A stretch of 64,000 bases of DNA from Argyresthia goedartella (GCA_949825045.1 OX463810.1:37830201-37894200), one strand, 5' to 3'; positions 42,859 to 54,344 are shown, counted from the stretch's first letter. Made by a program: numbers and translations. The notes: generated by a model from the sequence alone, not told the origin.

Positions 42859-44279
42859 TACCTAAAGTTCAAGGAACAGAGACGAAAAGTGGTGACTCTC
42901 TTAGAAAAGTTTATTGACGTGATAACTTCTTATAAATCGATGAACGCCGGCTGCACGCCCGAAAAAGTGTCACGTTCCGCATGAGCCGAGCGTGCAAGCG
43001 AGAGCGCGGGACAAGCAAGCAATAGAGAGGCACGATCGGCCTTAGCGTTTCATATGACGTTATCACGTAAAATTATCGTCCGTAAACTGACTTTACAGAC
43101 AACCATTTTTTTTGGGACAATTTGTCCCGGTTTTGGGATATCGTTTAAATGTATTAAAATACATGCCGTAATCGTGTTAAAATTAGTTTAATTTACAGTA
43201 AAAGAATTAAATTCGTTTCCGGTATTTTTCTTTTAATATTGATACATTTTAGTAGAAATGACTTTTTTGGCTTTATCGGTTAAGGAAAAACATTTTTATA
43301 TATTAGTAATAATAATAATGATATACGTTTATTGCCATAAAGAATACAGTTTATTGACACATGCAATGTTAAGATTTGCCTGAGACAATAGAAAGTGGCT
43401 CAGCTCCTGCTAACACGGAATCGGAACTCCGTGTCGCGCTGCCTACCCCTCTTCCCTGAGGTTTTGAGCGGGGTAACTTGTCATCGAGGGTCGCCATAGA
43501 GTTTGAATTTATATAATAAAATAATCAAAAAACACAGAGAAATAAAATCACTAAATTACCATTTGGACTGTCTTCTGCTGACTCAAGAAACGTTGCCTAG
43601 CTACACTGAAAAAATAAATAAGTTGCTATTCTAAGTACCTAAGTACACGATTTGGGTTAAGAGACAACTTTCAACATCAACGGGAAAAGTATTCTGAATG
43701 TATACATTCTTATAGTAATAAGTTTCTCTTTAATTATTATTGAGCTCGATGTCAGTTTATGTTAGGTTTCTTGCTTGCTTTTACAATAAAGATATGTTTC
43801 AAAAATATATTTATTTTTTATTAGCCGTTAAAACCCCAAAAAGTCCTTTCTACAGAACTATTTGAATATTGGAAGAAAAAAAAAACGGAATGGAATTCAA
43901 TTATTTTACTATAAATTAATAACATTAGTAACTGGCCGACCGCGTTTTGGTCCGTGTTTGCAAAAACGGAAAAAATACGCTTTCCCAGAAAAAACACCTA
44001 GCTAGATCAAGTTTTCGCTCACAAAAAGCCCTAAATAGCAAATTTCATTAAAAGCGTTGGAGCCGTTTTCGAGATCTCAAAACATATATATTTATTTGTA
44101 TATGTCTATACATACACATATTGCTCGTTTAATAGTATAGGATTTATTTTAAATAACCTTAACTGCATTTATTTTAATACATTCAAACGATGTTCTAAAA
44201 TCAGGACAAATTGTCCCGAATAAAAAAAAAGTTCTAAGGAAGAATCCACTTTTCGTCTCTGTTCCACAAACTTTAGGTA
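42859..44279. mobile_element. 1.4-kb element with ~34-bp inverted ends
   Basis: The left end (from TACCTAAAGTT at 42859, with GGAACAGAGACGAAAAGTGG) and right end (CCACTTTTCGTCTCTGTTCC to AACTTTAGGTA at 44279) match at about 31 of 34 positions. A GGACAATTTGTCCCGG motif near 43117 also recurs inverted near 44205. No transposase frame is present. An AT-rich centre holds a shorter inverted pair (GACGTGATAAC near 42915, GTTATCACGT near 43060), likely a nested MITE. Confidence 0.7.
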
Positions 44280-45279
44280 CAATCGAACCAACTGAATCAT
44301 GACCCACTTGCCTGATAATTCGTTTGAAACTTTCAAACTTGTAAGATCTATCATAATGTCAGTGTCTAATCAAATGATAACAAGTTCGTTACCAAGGAAA
44401 TAAACCTTCAAGCGAATTTCGACCTACTTGCATTTAAAGGGTTTAGCAAAATAAGCTTATGGTGGGTCATGATTCAGATGGTTCGATAATACATTAGCTC
44501 TACATATTCTCATCACTGATGATAACCTGTGATATGTCACATTTGTCAAGCTTAGAACAGTGGATTTACGTGCAAAAATAAAGGTTTGCGAAAAGGGCTT
44601 CACGCACGCGATTGTAATGAAATAACTCGCTTTGTCGAGTGATAAGAACACTACGTTGCATATGTACGAGTGTTAGTGGACTCCGGACTAGAGAGCTAGA
44701 CCAGAGATCCTTTTCTCTGGCCGTGTCGTTAAAGGAATTTATATTATTTTGTCCATAAAAATGAAACGTCGCGCACTTGCCGCGCTAAGTGCTATTAGAG
44801 AGCGAGCAGCCAGCACTTCTAAGGCAACAACGATATAACTTTTGGAAATAGCTTTAAAGCTTCTGTATGGGCGAGGTCGGTACGGTAAGGGGCTTGGAAC
44901 TTCGTTTGTATCGGGATTTTGGTGTTGGAATATTATGCTTATCACAAAATTTTGCTCTTAAACCCGAGCCGAGCTACTCTCAACCGCTCACACATTTTGC
45001 TGGCTATTATTTCGTACTATTTTTATGCACCGGGCCACATTTACCGTTGATAAATGAGCCACCACATAAATAACTATTTACCACGCGAAAAATATAACAC
45101 TTTCTCATACGGGGTGGCACAATTGTGCCCACTTTTAGCCAGTTATTCAATACCCCATTTTGCGTGACAGGGGGCTTGCCTTTCGCCGCAGCTATGGAGT
45201 AATGAAGGTTACCTCACGATCTTTTCCATCACCGTTACAACGTCCGTATAATGTACTTAAGATAAATTACTTATCTCAT
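44280..45279. other. No gene seen
   Basis: Small opposing frames near 44739-45073 are unsupported; no recognisable repeat. Confidence 0.4.
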
Positions 45280-45367
45280 TGGTGCATGGTCAGCACCGGG
45301 ATTCGAACCTGCACCTCCTGCGTAAGAGGCTACCGTGAAACCCATTAGACCATGGAGCTCTTCCTAA
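45280..45367 (-). repeat. SINE3 copy 2 (head)
   Basis: Reverse copy of the SINE3 tRNA-like head: minus strand GAAGAGCTCCATGGTCTAAT and box B GGTTCGAATCC (about 45299-45309). The position and CCA-less end argue against a functional tRNA gene. Confidence 0.75.
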
Positions 45368-45482
45368 GCAAACAATACGTACTCTACAATATTACACTAC
45401 CAATTCCAGTAATAGTTTCGTATAGAAACGGTCAATATTTGTGACGTTACCCGACTTCAAAAGTAACAATGTTCGTAAAAAT

Positions 45483-45762
45483 CGGTCAAGCGCGAGTCGG
45501 ACTTGCACACGAAGGGTTCGGTACCATCGTAAATGAATAAACGCAAAAAAACACGTGTCTTGTATGGGGACCCTTATTAATTTTTGAAATAGCGTATTCC
45601 TGTAGCGACAACAGAAATACACATTCCGTGAAAATTGCAACTCTCTACCTATTACGGTTCATGAGATACAGCCTGCTGACGGACAGACAGACGGACGGAC
45701 GGACAGCGAAGGCTTAGAAATAGTCCCGTTAGGGCCACCTTCGGGTTCTGAACTCTAAAAAA
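45483..45762 (+). repeat. SINE2a copy 3
   Basis: Head CGGTCAAGCGCGAGTCGG, then GCACACGAAGGGTTCGGTAC, GCGACAACAGAAATACACAT and GACGGACGGACGGACAGCGA, ending GAACTCTAAAAAAC. Confidence 0.75.
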
Positions 45763-46270
45763 CGATACATTAAATTGAAATAATTTATGATCACGCGGTT
45801 CGCTCTCGCTTAATTTAGCGGCGAACCAAACGGCTCAGGTCCCTCGTCCAGCTACCCCTTCTAGAAGTTGCACCGCGCTTAATATGTGCGCCATAGGGAC
45901 TACGATCGCACTGCATTGGTGAAGCTCACCCTGATCGTGACTGCACAACGGGTATTAGCTGCATTTTAGTGCTCGCTGTTTCCATGGATGTGTCTTTACG
46001 AAAGGTATATTGGAACAACTAGGATTTCCTGATTTGACAGCTTTGACGCACGCTGTCCCTTTCTGTTACAAGGAGAAGATAATTAAATACGTTTGCTGTT
46101 CTTGTCTTTCTCCTACAGCAAAGGAGACGAATATGTAGGCCAAGCAGCATTATATCTGCAGCTTACCTGCTGAATGATACGTCACTTCACTGATTAAGCG
46201 ACTAACGGCAATATTCCACACGCTCGAAATTCTGCAGATAATGTGTACTACGTGGGCTTGAGTTTTGTTT
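45763..46270. other. No gene seen
   Basis: No recognisable features before the tandem repeat. Confidence 0.4.
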
Positions 46271-46384
46271 CTCGCATGCAAAGATAGATCACGCATGCAA
46301 AGATCGATCCCGCATGCAAAGATAGATCCCGCATGCAAAGATAGATCTCGCATGCAAAGATAGATCTCGCATGTAGAGATAAAA
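46271..46384 (+). repeat. 19-bp tandem repeat, six units
   Basis: Six head-to-tail units of CTCGCATGCAAAGATAGAT with few changes. The last is degenerate. Because 19 is not a multiple of 3, it is unlikely to be coding. Confidence 0.92.
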
Positions 46385-46524
46385 ACCATTTGCGCGGGTT
46401 TTCAGCAGTTTTACCTGAAACAAGATAATATTATTTGTTAAATAGGTAGGTACCTAATTAATTATGTATAAAGTTTAAATAGACAACAGCAAGCTTGGAT
46501 ACCAGGTAAGATCAACAATCTTAA

Positions 46525-46650
46525 AAAAGCGGTCAAGTGCGAGTCAGACTCGCGCACGAAGGGATTTTACATAGCAAAATGTAATTGATGCGGCTACTTT
46601 CGTACTACATGTACGAAACCACGTGCATTTGTAAGTTTGTATGTGGTTGG
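46525..46650 (+). repeat. SINE2a 5' fragment
   Basis: Head CGGTCAAGTGCGAGTCAGAC plus the ACATAGCAAAATGTAATTG and GTAAGTTTGTATGTGG block, then ends abruptly. Confidence 0.7.
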
Positions 46651-46965
46651 CAGATAAATAAAAAACCTTGGCAACTCCGGGAAGGTTTTCCTGTAATCTT
46701 TGGCTTAAGCACATATAATAAACGCTTAACTTCTTTATTTTTTTTCATAATTTTAGACTCTGTGGTTTGGGATTGGTATTTTTTTACACTTTTTTGATCA
46801 TAACTTCTGAAGATATCAAAACAAAAAAAAATAATAAAAGTTTATAAAGAGACCTTGTCAACGATACCCACATGACTAATTATGATGTTTTTTTTTTCGT
46901 ATTTCATCATTTCACCCCCTTTTTTGTAGGCAATATTTTTTCATAATATACTTACTTGAATTATG
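46651..46965. other. Left flank of the BEL/Pao element
   Basis: AT-rich sequence with no gene. Confidence 0.45.
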
Positions 46966-46970
46966 TTGCG

Positions 46971-47514
46971 TGTTCGATTCCAAATCGATATTCGATCGAT
47001 GGTTTCTGAACGGCCATTTTGAATTTGACGTTAGCTGCCAACCTGGCAGTTTTGACAACTGACAGACGAAAGCCCTCGCAATGTAAACGCGTTTTGGTTA
47101 GGGTATTGAAATTAAATCGCTGGCCATCTGGAATGTATTCGGGTCTCCCTCAGGATTGTCAATATAGCTGAGTGTGTTGTGGTTTCCCGAACCAGATAAA
47201 GTTCGCATTTACGTGGCCGATTGGGTTTTACCACGTAACATAACCTGTGTTGGAACACTGTGCTCATTGAAGCTGGCCCGCCAGTCATAGGAGGTTGGCT
47301 GAAGAACCTGTCTACCAAGAAGAGCCTAGGGTGCACCCGGGCCTTGCAGAGAGACAGGAGGTTGACGGGACCGAAGCACAGACCAGGTTAGATCGACCCC
47401 AATTACTTCAGCTCGGTGAATCGCCGACGTTCACACTTCTTGGCAACTGATCGTTACGCTACCTCGTAGCTGATGGGCCCCTACGAGGTCATTAGGTGCT
47501 GAGAAGCCTGAACA
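46971..47514 (+). repeat. 5' LTR of BEL/Pao element
   Basis: 544 bp, TGTTCGATTCC to GCCTGAACA. By eye it differs from the 3' LTR at three positions only. It should carry the promoter and start of transcription, but no TATA box can be assigned with confidence. Confidence 0.93.
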
Positions 47515-48057
47515 TTTTGGTAGCTAGAGCGTGGCTTCCTGAGATTTGCAGCCGTCAAGGGCTCCAGGAAGGCACGATTTGGGACTATCAATCTGTAGGT
47601 ATAGGCGGTTATTAGGTAACTTGGTTGTGTTCCTATATCCACATAGATTGGTAGTATTGTAAGCTATAGGTCTATTGCTGGTAGTAGATAGACAGACATT
47701 GAATTGAAAATTGCATTGAAGTACCAGTTAGTCAATCTATTAGTGGTCTAGTAATGCTATTGAATGAATGTTTTGGTTAACATAGGTAGTTACATCTATT
47801 GATAGCAGGCTATTACATTGTTTTCAGTTATAGCAATTTATAACTTGAACTAATATTGACTATCTGTGTGTGTTATAATGATAAAGGGAAACTAAATTGT
47901 ATTTACAGAATTTATATAGATATAAAACTCGGTTCCTATTGTTTAAGGAAAACAACATTGTTTAAGTTGTGGTTTAGGGTTCCCTCGATTGGGTTGTAGA
48001 CTGGAGGGTCCAATAAAATTGAGTTACTGCAAATTGTGAGTAAGTATCGTTCCGATC
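47515..48057 (+). other. BEL/Pao 5' untranslated region with candidate primer site
   Basis: A TGG at 47518, three bases inside the LTR edge, followed by TAGCTAGAGCG, is a plausible tRNA primer-binding site; the matching tRNA was not identified. The rest, up to the gag ATG, is non-coding. Confidence 0.5.
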
Positions 48058-49863
48058 ATGTCGTTATCTGAAATCCAGAAGGGTGTTTCTAAGGAACTCA
48101 GATGGTTTTCCTCCGCACACGGTCTGATAGACCGTTTAGATAGGCATGATGTGGTATTGGAGCGGTCTATGGACGTTAAGGAACGTTACAATAGGGTGCT
48201 CGAATTGTCCGCGCAGGCGGAATCAGTTGATGGTTGCGCACCTGACAGGCTGTCACGGTTGATAGGGGATGTCGACCAATGTATGGAGATGGCAGCTGCT
48301 ATCACGCAGAAGGCTGCGGACATACGTAGACAGCGCGAGTCCAGCCATGGTGGTGACATTGAAGCACCTCGGCCGCTTCAGGAAGCGGGGTCCAGATTAC
48401 CTGCCATAACTATGCCTACTTTTGACGGAGTGTCCGGTGAATGGATGAGCTTCATCAATCTGTTCGACAGTTTGGTGCACATGCGATCGGACATTACCAA
48501 GTCTGTCAAGATGGCTCAGCTGGTGGCAGCATTGAGGGGTGAGCCTAGGGAGCTGGTCGCTCATTTGACAGTTACGGAGGGTAACTATGAAACGGCCAGG
48601 CAATTGTTGGTCAGACGTTACCATAACAAACGGAGGTTGGCCGATGCCCAACTGAACCGTTTGTTTAGTATCCCGGTTGTGAACAAGGTCGGGGCCATAC
48701 AGACGGAGGTTTTGAACCCATTGTTGTCCGTCACCAAGGCTCTAGAGAATCTTGGACTTCCGGTTGGTGAATGGTCGTACCTACTGTTGTACATTGTACT
48801 TTCCCGCCTACCCGCTGACGTGCAGACTCGTTTCGAACAGTCTCACGGGAGGTCGGCCGAGGACCTGCCCGCCTTCTCCGACTTGGTCGGATTCTTGGAA
48901 GAGGAGGCTCGACGGGCAGAGAATTTGGGGTTGACGGTCACCCATCCTTCGGAGCCACAGAGAGCTGCCGGGAGCGCTGTGAGTAGGGGCCCTCCGACGA
49001 GGATGGACCGCACCAACCGGCAGTCATATGGGACTGTGAGTGCATTGACCCCACATAGCGAGACCTGCCCATGTTGTAGGCAGATTGGCCATGCTGTGGC
49101 CAATTGCAATAAGTTCGGGGAACTTAGGGTTCAGGGACGGCGCCGGATGGCCAAGCAGCGGAGCTGGTGTTTCCTGTGCCTCGGGCCACACATGGCTAGG
49201 GACTGCACGCGCACAAAAATGTGCGGATATTGTGGTGGGGCCCACAACAATCTGTTGTGCATGAACCGGTCCGGCCAACAGCCTCCACAGGGCCGTATCC
49301 AGGGTGACACGGCATGGGGCCCTGAGAATTCGTTTGCGACTCGGAGCGCAACTCAGGGGCCAACGTCCCCACGTCCACAGGGCCGTACCCAGGGTGACAC
49401 GGCATGGGGCCCTGAGAATTCGTTTGCGACTCGGAGCGCAACTCAGGGGCCAACGTCCCCACGTGCACAGGGCAGTACCAGGGTGCAGGGCCGCACTCAG
49501 GACCATTACATGGGGGGCCCTGAGTTTTCGGTTGCGACTCAGCATCCGACCCAGCGGGACATTGGGTGTGTTGAGCAGGCCGTAACGGGCGGGTGGCATG
49601 GGACACCTTCGAGCTATGCGGGTGCGGTTCGGACGCCGCCTCAGTTGTCGCCCCGCTCGTCGCCTCGTCCTCGTCGGTCACATGTGATGTCCCCCCCGCT
49701 CATGGAGCGGCCACGGTTGAATTCACGCCCACCCCCCTTTACGGGGAATCGTAGGTTGGGAATGGAACCGGCGCGTGGGCCATTTGTACAATGGGACCCT
49801 CTGGCGTATAGCTGCATACCTGATCGGTTACAGGCACAGTGGGGCCCCGGGGGTCCTCGCTAG
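48058..49863 (+). CDS. gag: BEL/Pao gag
   Basis: Structural polyprotein region of 601 codons that packages element RNA. The ATG at 48058 is the first in frame after the leader. Residues roughly 115-250 match the BEL/Pao gag core (DUF1759 type), with MPTFDGVSGEWMSF and LRGEPRELV landmarks. Three zinc-knuckle motifs follow around residues 338-402: CX2CX4HX4C, CX2CX3HX4C and CX2CX3HX4C, typical of nucleic-acid binding. Next come two near-identical 30-residue repeats (90 bp each, 49288-49377 and 49378-49467). The frame ends at TAG 49861-49863, yet the same frame reopens directly into protease, although family members usually have one uninterrupted ORF. Confidence 0.9.
   Translation: MSLSEIQKGVSKELRWFSSAHGLIDRLDRHDVVLERSMDVKERYNRVLELSAQAESVDGCAPDRLSRLIGDVDQCMEMAAAITQKAADIRRQRESSHGGDIEAPRPLQEAGSRLPAITMPTFDGVSGEWMSFINLFDSLVHMRSDITKSVKMAQLVAALRGEPRELVAHLTVTEGNYETARQLLVRRYHNKRRLADAQLNRLFSIPVVNKVGAIQTEVLNPLLSVTKALENLGLPVGEWSYLLLYIVLSRLPADVQTRFEQSHGRSAEDLPAFSDLVGFLEEEARRAENLGLTVTHPSEPQRAAGSAVSRGPPTRMDRTNRQSYGTVSALTPHSETCPCCRQIGHAVANCNKFGELRVQGRRRMAKQRSWCFLCLGPHMARDCTRTKMCGYCGGAHNNLLCMNRSGQQPPQGRIQGDTAWGPENSFATRSATQGPTSPRPQGRTQGDTAWGPENSFATRSATQGPTSPRAQGSTRVQGRTQDHYMGGPEFSVATQHPTQRDIGCVEQAVTGGWHGTPSSYAGAVRTPPQLSPRSSPRPRRSHVMSPPLMERPRLNSRPPPFTGNRRLGMEPARGPFVQWDPLAYSCIPDRLQAQWGPGGPR
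49288..49467 (+). repeat. 90-bp tandem repeat within gag
   Basis: Two units of exactly 90 bp starting CAGGGCCGTA at 49288 and 49378, differing by few bases and keeping the frame. A decayed partial third unit starts at 49468. It is located after the zinc knuckles, where length variation is likely tolerated. Confidence 0.92.
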
Positions 49864-52800
49864 GAATTTGCGGCCCAACCATTTGTTGCCCCCCAACCGG
49901 AGACGGTGGTGTTACCGATCGCCTCTGTGCTTGTTTGGGATTTGGCGGGCAACCCAACATACGTTCGCGCCCTATTAGATGCTGGAGCTCAGGGCTGCAT
50001 TGTATCGAATGATTTAGCAAAATGGTTGGGCCTCAAGGTAAATAGGTATAATAAATCAATACGGGGCGTGGGGAATGTTACGGTTACGAATGTAGTTGGT
50101 CAATCGGTGATCACGTTCTCTCCACGTTATGACATTTTGACAAAAACATCCGTGCAAGCTTTAGTAATGACGAATGTCATGGGCAGACACCCCTTGGTGA
50201 AGTTGAATCCGGCCGTTCGATTCCTGACATCAGGACTCAAGTTGGCGGATCCCGATTTTGACACTCCAGCCCCGGTCGACCTGCTACTGGGAGCAGACGT
50301 TCTGGGTAGGTTTCTGTTGTCGGATCGGCGAGTTCTTCAGCCGGACGGGTTGATTGCTGTGGATACTAAGTTTGGTCACGTGATCATGGGTCCGGCATTG
50401 AAAATGGTTAGGCCTGCCGAGTCAGATGGCATACTTATTGGCTCAGCGTTGTCAGACGCTATCCAACGTTTCTGGGAGATAGAGGAACCTCCCACCGTTC
50501 GTCGAGTCGACGCAGACGAAGAAGAGTGCGAGTTGTTTTACCAGAATAGTACTTGTCGCCTTCGTTCTGGTCGTTTTGTAACTCGACTGCCTTTCAGGGC
50601 CGATCGACCGCCACTAGGAGAATCTAGGAAGATGGCTGAGACGAGATTGATGTCGATGGAGCGTAGGATGACAAGGGACGCCGTATTTAAACAAAAATAT
50701 GTTGATTTCATGAGGGAGTATGAGTCGTTAGGACACATGTCGGTATCGGGTGTGGACTGGAGATCTGAGGATCATTGTTTCCTTCCACACCATGCCGTCC
50801 TACGAACCCCTACCGGCAAGATTCGAGTTGTTTTTGATGGGTCAGCACCTACCTCGAACGGGATGTCCCTGAATCAGTGTCTACATTCGGGACCCAAGTT
50901 GAGTCGTGATATTTCGGATATTCTCACGAGCTTTCGGAGACACCAGATTGTATTTGTCGCAGACATTCGGATGATGTTTAGGCAAACGGTAATTCATCCG
51001 GCTGACAGAAGGTATTAGTTGATACTTTGGCGTGAGTCCACGGCCGACCCAGTCAAGGTCTATGAGTTAAACACGAACACGTATGGGTTACGGTCTAGCC
51101 CGTATTTGGCGATGCGTACCCTGCGGGAGTTGGCGTCGCGTGACCGTGTGAGCTATCCTAGAGCCGCCGCTATCCTGGAGCAAGATTTGTACGTCGATGA
51201 CGTCTGCACAGGGGCAGCCAGTGTAGAGGAAGCTCTGGACCGACGTGACGAGCTCATTCAATTGCTGGAACGAGGCGGCTATGAACTACGCAAGTGGATG
51301 TCCAACTCCCCTGAGTTGATGGCTGGTCTCCCAGATGAGTTTCAACAAGACCCGCACGTTTTTCAGAATCCTGACAACCCTAACATGTTGTCAGTACTTG
51401 GAATTCAGTACCGGCCCGTCCATGATGAGTTTACCTATCGGGTGGTTTTAGAAACACCGAAGGCCTGGACGAAGCGGTCAGTACTGTCAACGATTGCGAG
51501 AACGTTCGACCCGAATGGATGGATTTCTCCAGTCACCTTTGCTCTCAAATGTTTTATGCAAAGGCTATGGGCGGCTCAGTTGACCTGGGACACCCACCTC
51601 TCAGGTGATTTGTTGACTGATTGGACGCGAATGTTCACCTCGCTATCGGACATAAATAATGTATCGCTGCCGAGGAAATTGGTCCCTGCTGGGGATTCCA
51701 GGGCAACCCTTCACGGGTTTTGTGATGCCTCTGAACGAGGGTTTGCGGCAGCGGTTTATTTGCGAACCGTCACCTCCACCGGGGAGGTCGACGTGCGTTT
51801 GGTTTTGGCAAAAAGCAAGGTAGCGCCTATTCGGACAAGGATGACGATTCCAAAACTGGAACTGTCCGGGGCTGCTCTTTTGACCAAACTTTTGAATCAC
51901 ACTCTAACAGTGTTGCGTGGGTCAGTGGTTTTGGAGGATACGGTGTACGCGTGGACGGACAGCCAGATTGTTTTGTGCTGGCTGAAGGCTTCGGTCCATA
52001 ACTTAGAGGTTTTTGTTGCGAACCGTGTCTCCCAGATTGTGTCGTCTGAGGTCCCACTGACCTGGAGACATGTACCAGGAGAATTGAACCCGTCTGATTG
52101 TGCATCCAGGGGATGTCGGGCTCCTGAACTCGTTAGACACCATTTGTGGTGGGGACCACCCTGGCTTGCCAGGAGATAATCGGACTGGCCCCACAGCCAT
52201 GTAGTAGTATCTTCGGATCATGGCCCCAGAGCGGCCGTGCATGTTACCCAGAAGGCTGAGGACCCTGACGCCGGGTTTCTGCTGGACCGGTATAGCTCAC
52301 TTGACAAGTTGATAAACGTGTCCACTTGGATTAGGAGATTCGCTCGAAATTGTCGTACTCCTCGCGATCAGCGAACGTTGAACCCTATTCTGACTCCGGC
52401 AGAGCGAAACGAGTCGCTGTTGAATTTGGTCCGGTTGGTACAGTCCTCGAAGTTTGGGGCAGAATTGGAGATTATACGAAGTGGACGTTCGAAATTGAAG
52501 GGAGCCGTCGCGCGTCTCAACCCCTTTGTTGATTCGACCGGGTTACTTCGGGTAGGAGGAAGATTGCGCAATGCGAATCTGTCGTATTCGGCTCGTCACC
52601 CACTTCTGCTCCCCAAGGGGGGACAGTTAGTTGAATTGCTGGTGACTGATCGTCATATTAAAAACGCGCATGCCGGCTGTAACGCGTTGTTGGCCACGCT
52701 CCAGCGGGAGTTTTGGATCTTATCTGCCCGCCGTGTCATACGGAACATCGTGTTTCGGTGCATGCCTTGTTATCGACTTAAGGCTGCCACGATGCAACCT

Positions 52801-53754
52801 CTCATGGGGGACTTGCCCCCTGATCGCGTGAATGAGGTCAGACCGTTTTCAGGTGTTGGTACGGATTTTGCAGGACCGTTTATGGTGAAGAGTTCACGAT
52901 TGCGTACCGCTAAGCAATACAAGGCGTACCTATGTGTGTTTGTTTGTTTATCCACCAAGGCGGTACATCTCGAGCTCGTTGCTGATCTCTCGACAGAGGC
53001 TTTCATTGCTTGTTTGGATAGGTTTGTTTCTCGAAGGGGACTTCCAACTTTGATCCGCTCTGATAACGGCACTAACTACGTCGGTGCGGAACGATACTTA
53101 CGAGAGATAGTCAACTTTTTGAATGTAAATAAAGTGGATATTGGAACGGCCCTCTCCCGTCGGGGTATACAGTGGACCTTCAGCCCACCGATTTGCCCCC
53201 ACTGGGGTGGGATTTTTGAGGCCGTAGTTAAGTCAGCTAAGACGCACTTGGGGCGTATAGTAGGTCAGACCGCGCTGACTTTTGAGGAGCTCGCGACATT
53301 GTTTTGTTAGATCGAGGCCGTTCTCAATTCGCGACCGTTGTGTCCGCTCAGCTCGGATCCAAATGACCTGGAGGCTCTGACCCCAGGCCATTTCTTGATA
53401 GGACAGCCACTTAACGCGTTGCCCGAGCACCCCTTCGAGGGAGTGAAATTGTATCGGTTGTCAAGGTATCAGATGTTGCAGCAGTTTACTCAGAATTTCT
53501 GGAAGCGTCGGTCGCTCGAGTATCTGCATATCTTACAACAGCGCCTTAAGTGGACTGACAAAACTAGCCCCCCTAGTGTTGGTGACCTCGTTCTGTTTAA
53601 GGATGCTAACCTACCGCCACTACGTTGGCGCAGGGGGCGCATTGTTAACTTGTTCCCTGGCAAGGACGGGACCCCCCGGTCTGCAGAGGTTCTAGTAGGA
53701 GGCTCAGTTCTAAAACGAGCGGTAGCAACGTTGTCTCGGCTGCCCGTAGATTAG
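49864..53754 (+). pseudogene. pol: BEL/Pao pol with three internal stops
   Basis: Continues in the gag frame. Protease: LLDAGAQ near 49977-49997, the usual retropepsin position but with Ala after Asp. RT: the catalytic YVDD is at about 51190-51201, with FDGSAPTS and VADIRMMF upstream. RNase H: GFCDAS, KLEL, TDSQ and NPSDCASRG supply four acidic residues. Integrase: HX4H (DRHIKNAH) and CX2C (RCMPC) zinc site, then GTDFAGP, RSDNGTNY and FEAVVKSA with Asp, Asp and Glu. A C-terminal WRRGRIV...PGKDG region is typical of the family. Stops: TAG 51016-51018 within RT, TAA 52177-52179 after RNase H, TAG 53308-53310 near the integrase end. The natural stop is 53752-53754. No indel disturbs 3.9 kb. Confidence 0.92.
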
Positions 53755-53786
53755 GGGACAGGTGGGTGCCTGTCCGGGCGGGTGAT
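53755..53786 (+). other. BEL/Pao 3' leader, candidate polypurine tract
   Basis: Between the pol stop and the 3' LTR. It has the purine-rich GGGGACAGGTGGG and a short hairpin (GGACAGG with CCTGTCC). The exact plus-strand primer is uncertain. Confidence 0.5.
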
Positions 53787-54330
53787 TGTTCGATTCCAAA
53801 TCGATATTCGATAGATGGTTTCTGAACGGCCATTTTGAATTTGACGTTAGCTGCCAACCTGGCAGTTTTGACAACTGACAGACGAAAGCCCTCGCAATGT
53901 AAACGCGTTTTGGTTAGGGTATTGAAATTAAATCGCAGGCCATCTGGAATGTATTCGGGTCTCCCTCAGGATTGTCAATATAGCTGAGTGTGTTGTGGTT
54001 TCCCGAACCAGATAAAGTTCGCATTTACGTGGCCGATTGGGTTTTACCACGTAACATAACCTGTGTTGGAACACTGTGCTCATTGAAGCTGGCCCGCCAG
54101 TCATAGGAGGTTGGCTGAAGAACCTGTCTACCAAGAAGAGCCTAGGGTGCACCCGGGCCTTGCAGAGAGACAGGAGGTTGACGGGACCGAAGCACAGACC
54201 AGGTTAGATCGACCCCAATTACTTCAGCTCGGTGAATCGCCGACGTTCACACTTCTTGGCAACTGATCGTTACGCTACCTCGTAGCTGATGGGCCTCTAC
54301 GAGGTCATTAGGTGCTGAGAAGCCTGAACA
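53787..54330 (+). repeat. 3' LTR of BEL/Pao element
   Basis: 544 bp, same ends as the 5' LTR. Differences seen by eye: ATCGATGG versus ATAGATGG, CGCTGGCC versus CGCAGGCC, GGGCCCCTA versus GGGCCTCTA. Near-identity implies a recent insertion. Confidence 0.93.
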
Positions 54331-54344
54331 TTGCGGTTATCAGA

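Larger units (their letters stand above)
46966..54335 (+). mobile_element. BEL/Pao LTR retrotransposon, structurally complete
   Basis: A 7,360-bp element (46971-54330) flanked by the 5-bp direct repeat TTGCG (46966-46970 and 54331-54335), the size expected for BEL/Pao integration. Two 544-bp LTRs start TG and end CA. Between them lies one reading frame with gag, protease, RT, RNase H and integrase in BEL/Pao order and no frameshift, but with four in-frame stops. No envelope-like gene is visible. It is a retrotransposon copy and cannot make an uninterrupted Gag-Pol by normal decoding. Confidence 0.93.

Noticed and set aside
46271..46384. CRISPR-like array
   Set aside because: Units are contiguous 19-mers without unique spacers, in a eukaryotic repeat context.
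47112..47336. 74-codon minus frame repeated at 53928-54152
   Set aside because: Antisense frame inside the two nearly identical LTRs.
49024..49681. Long minus-strand frames of 161 and 191 codons
   Set aside because: Shadows of the GC-rich, repeat-containing gag sequence on the opposite strand; no family motifs.
46971..54330. Errantivirus-like element with an envelope gene
   Set aside because: Pol ends at 53754, only 32 bp before the 3' LTR, leaving no room for an envelope gene; domain order and 5-bp duplication fit BEL/Pao.
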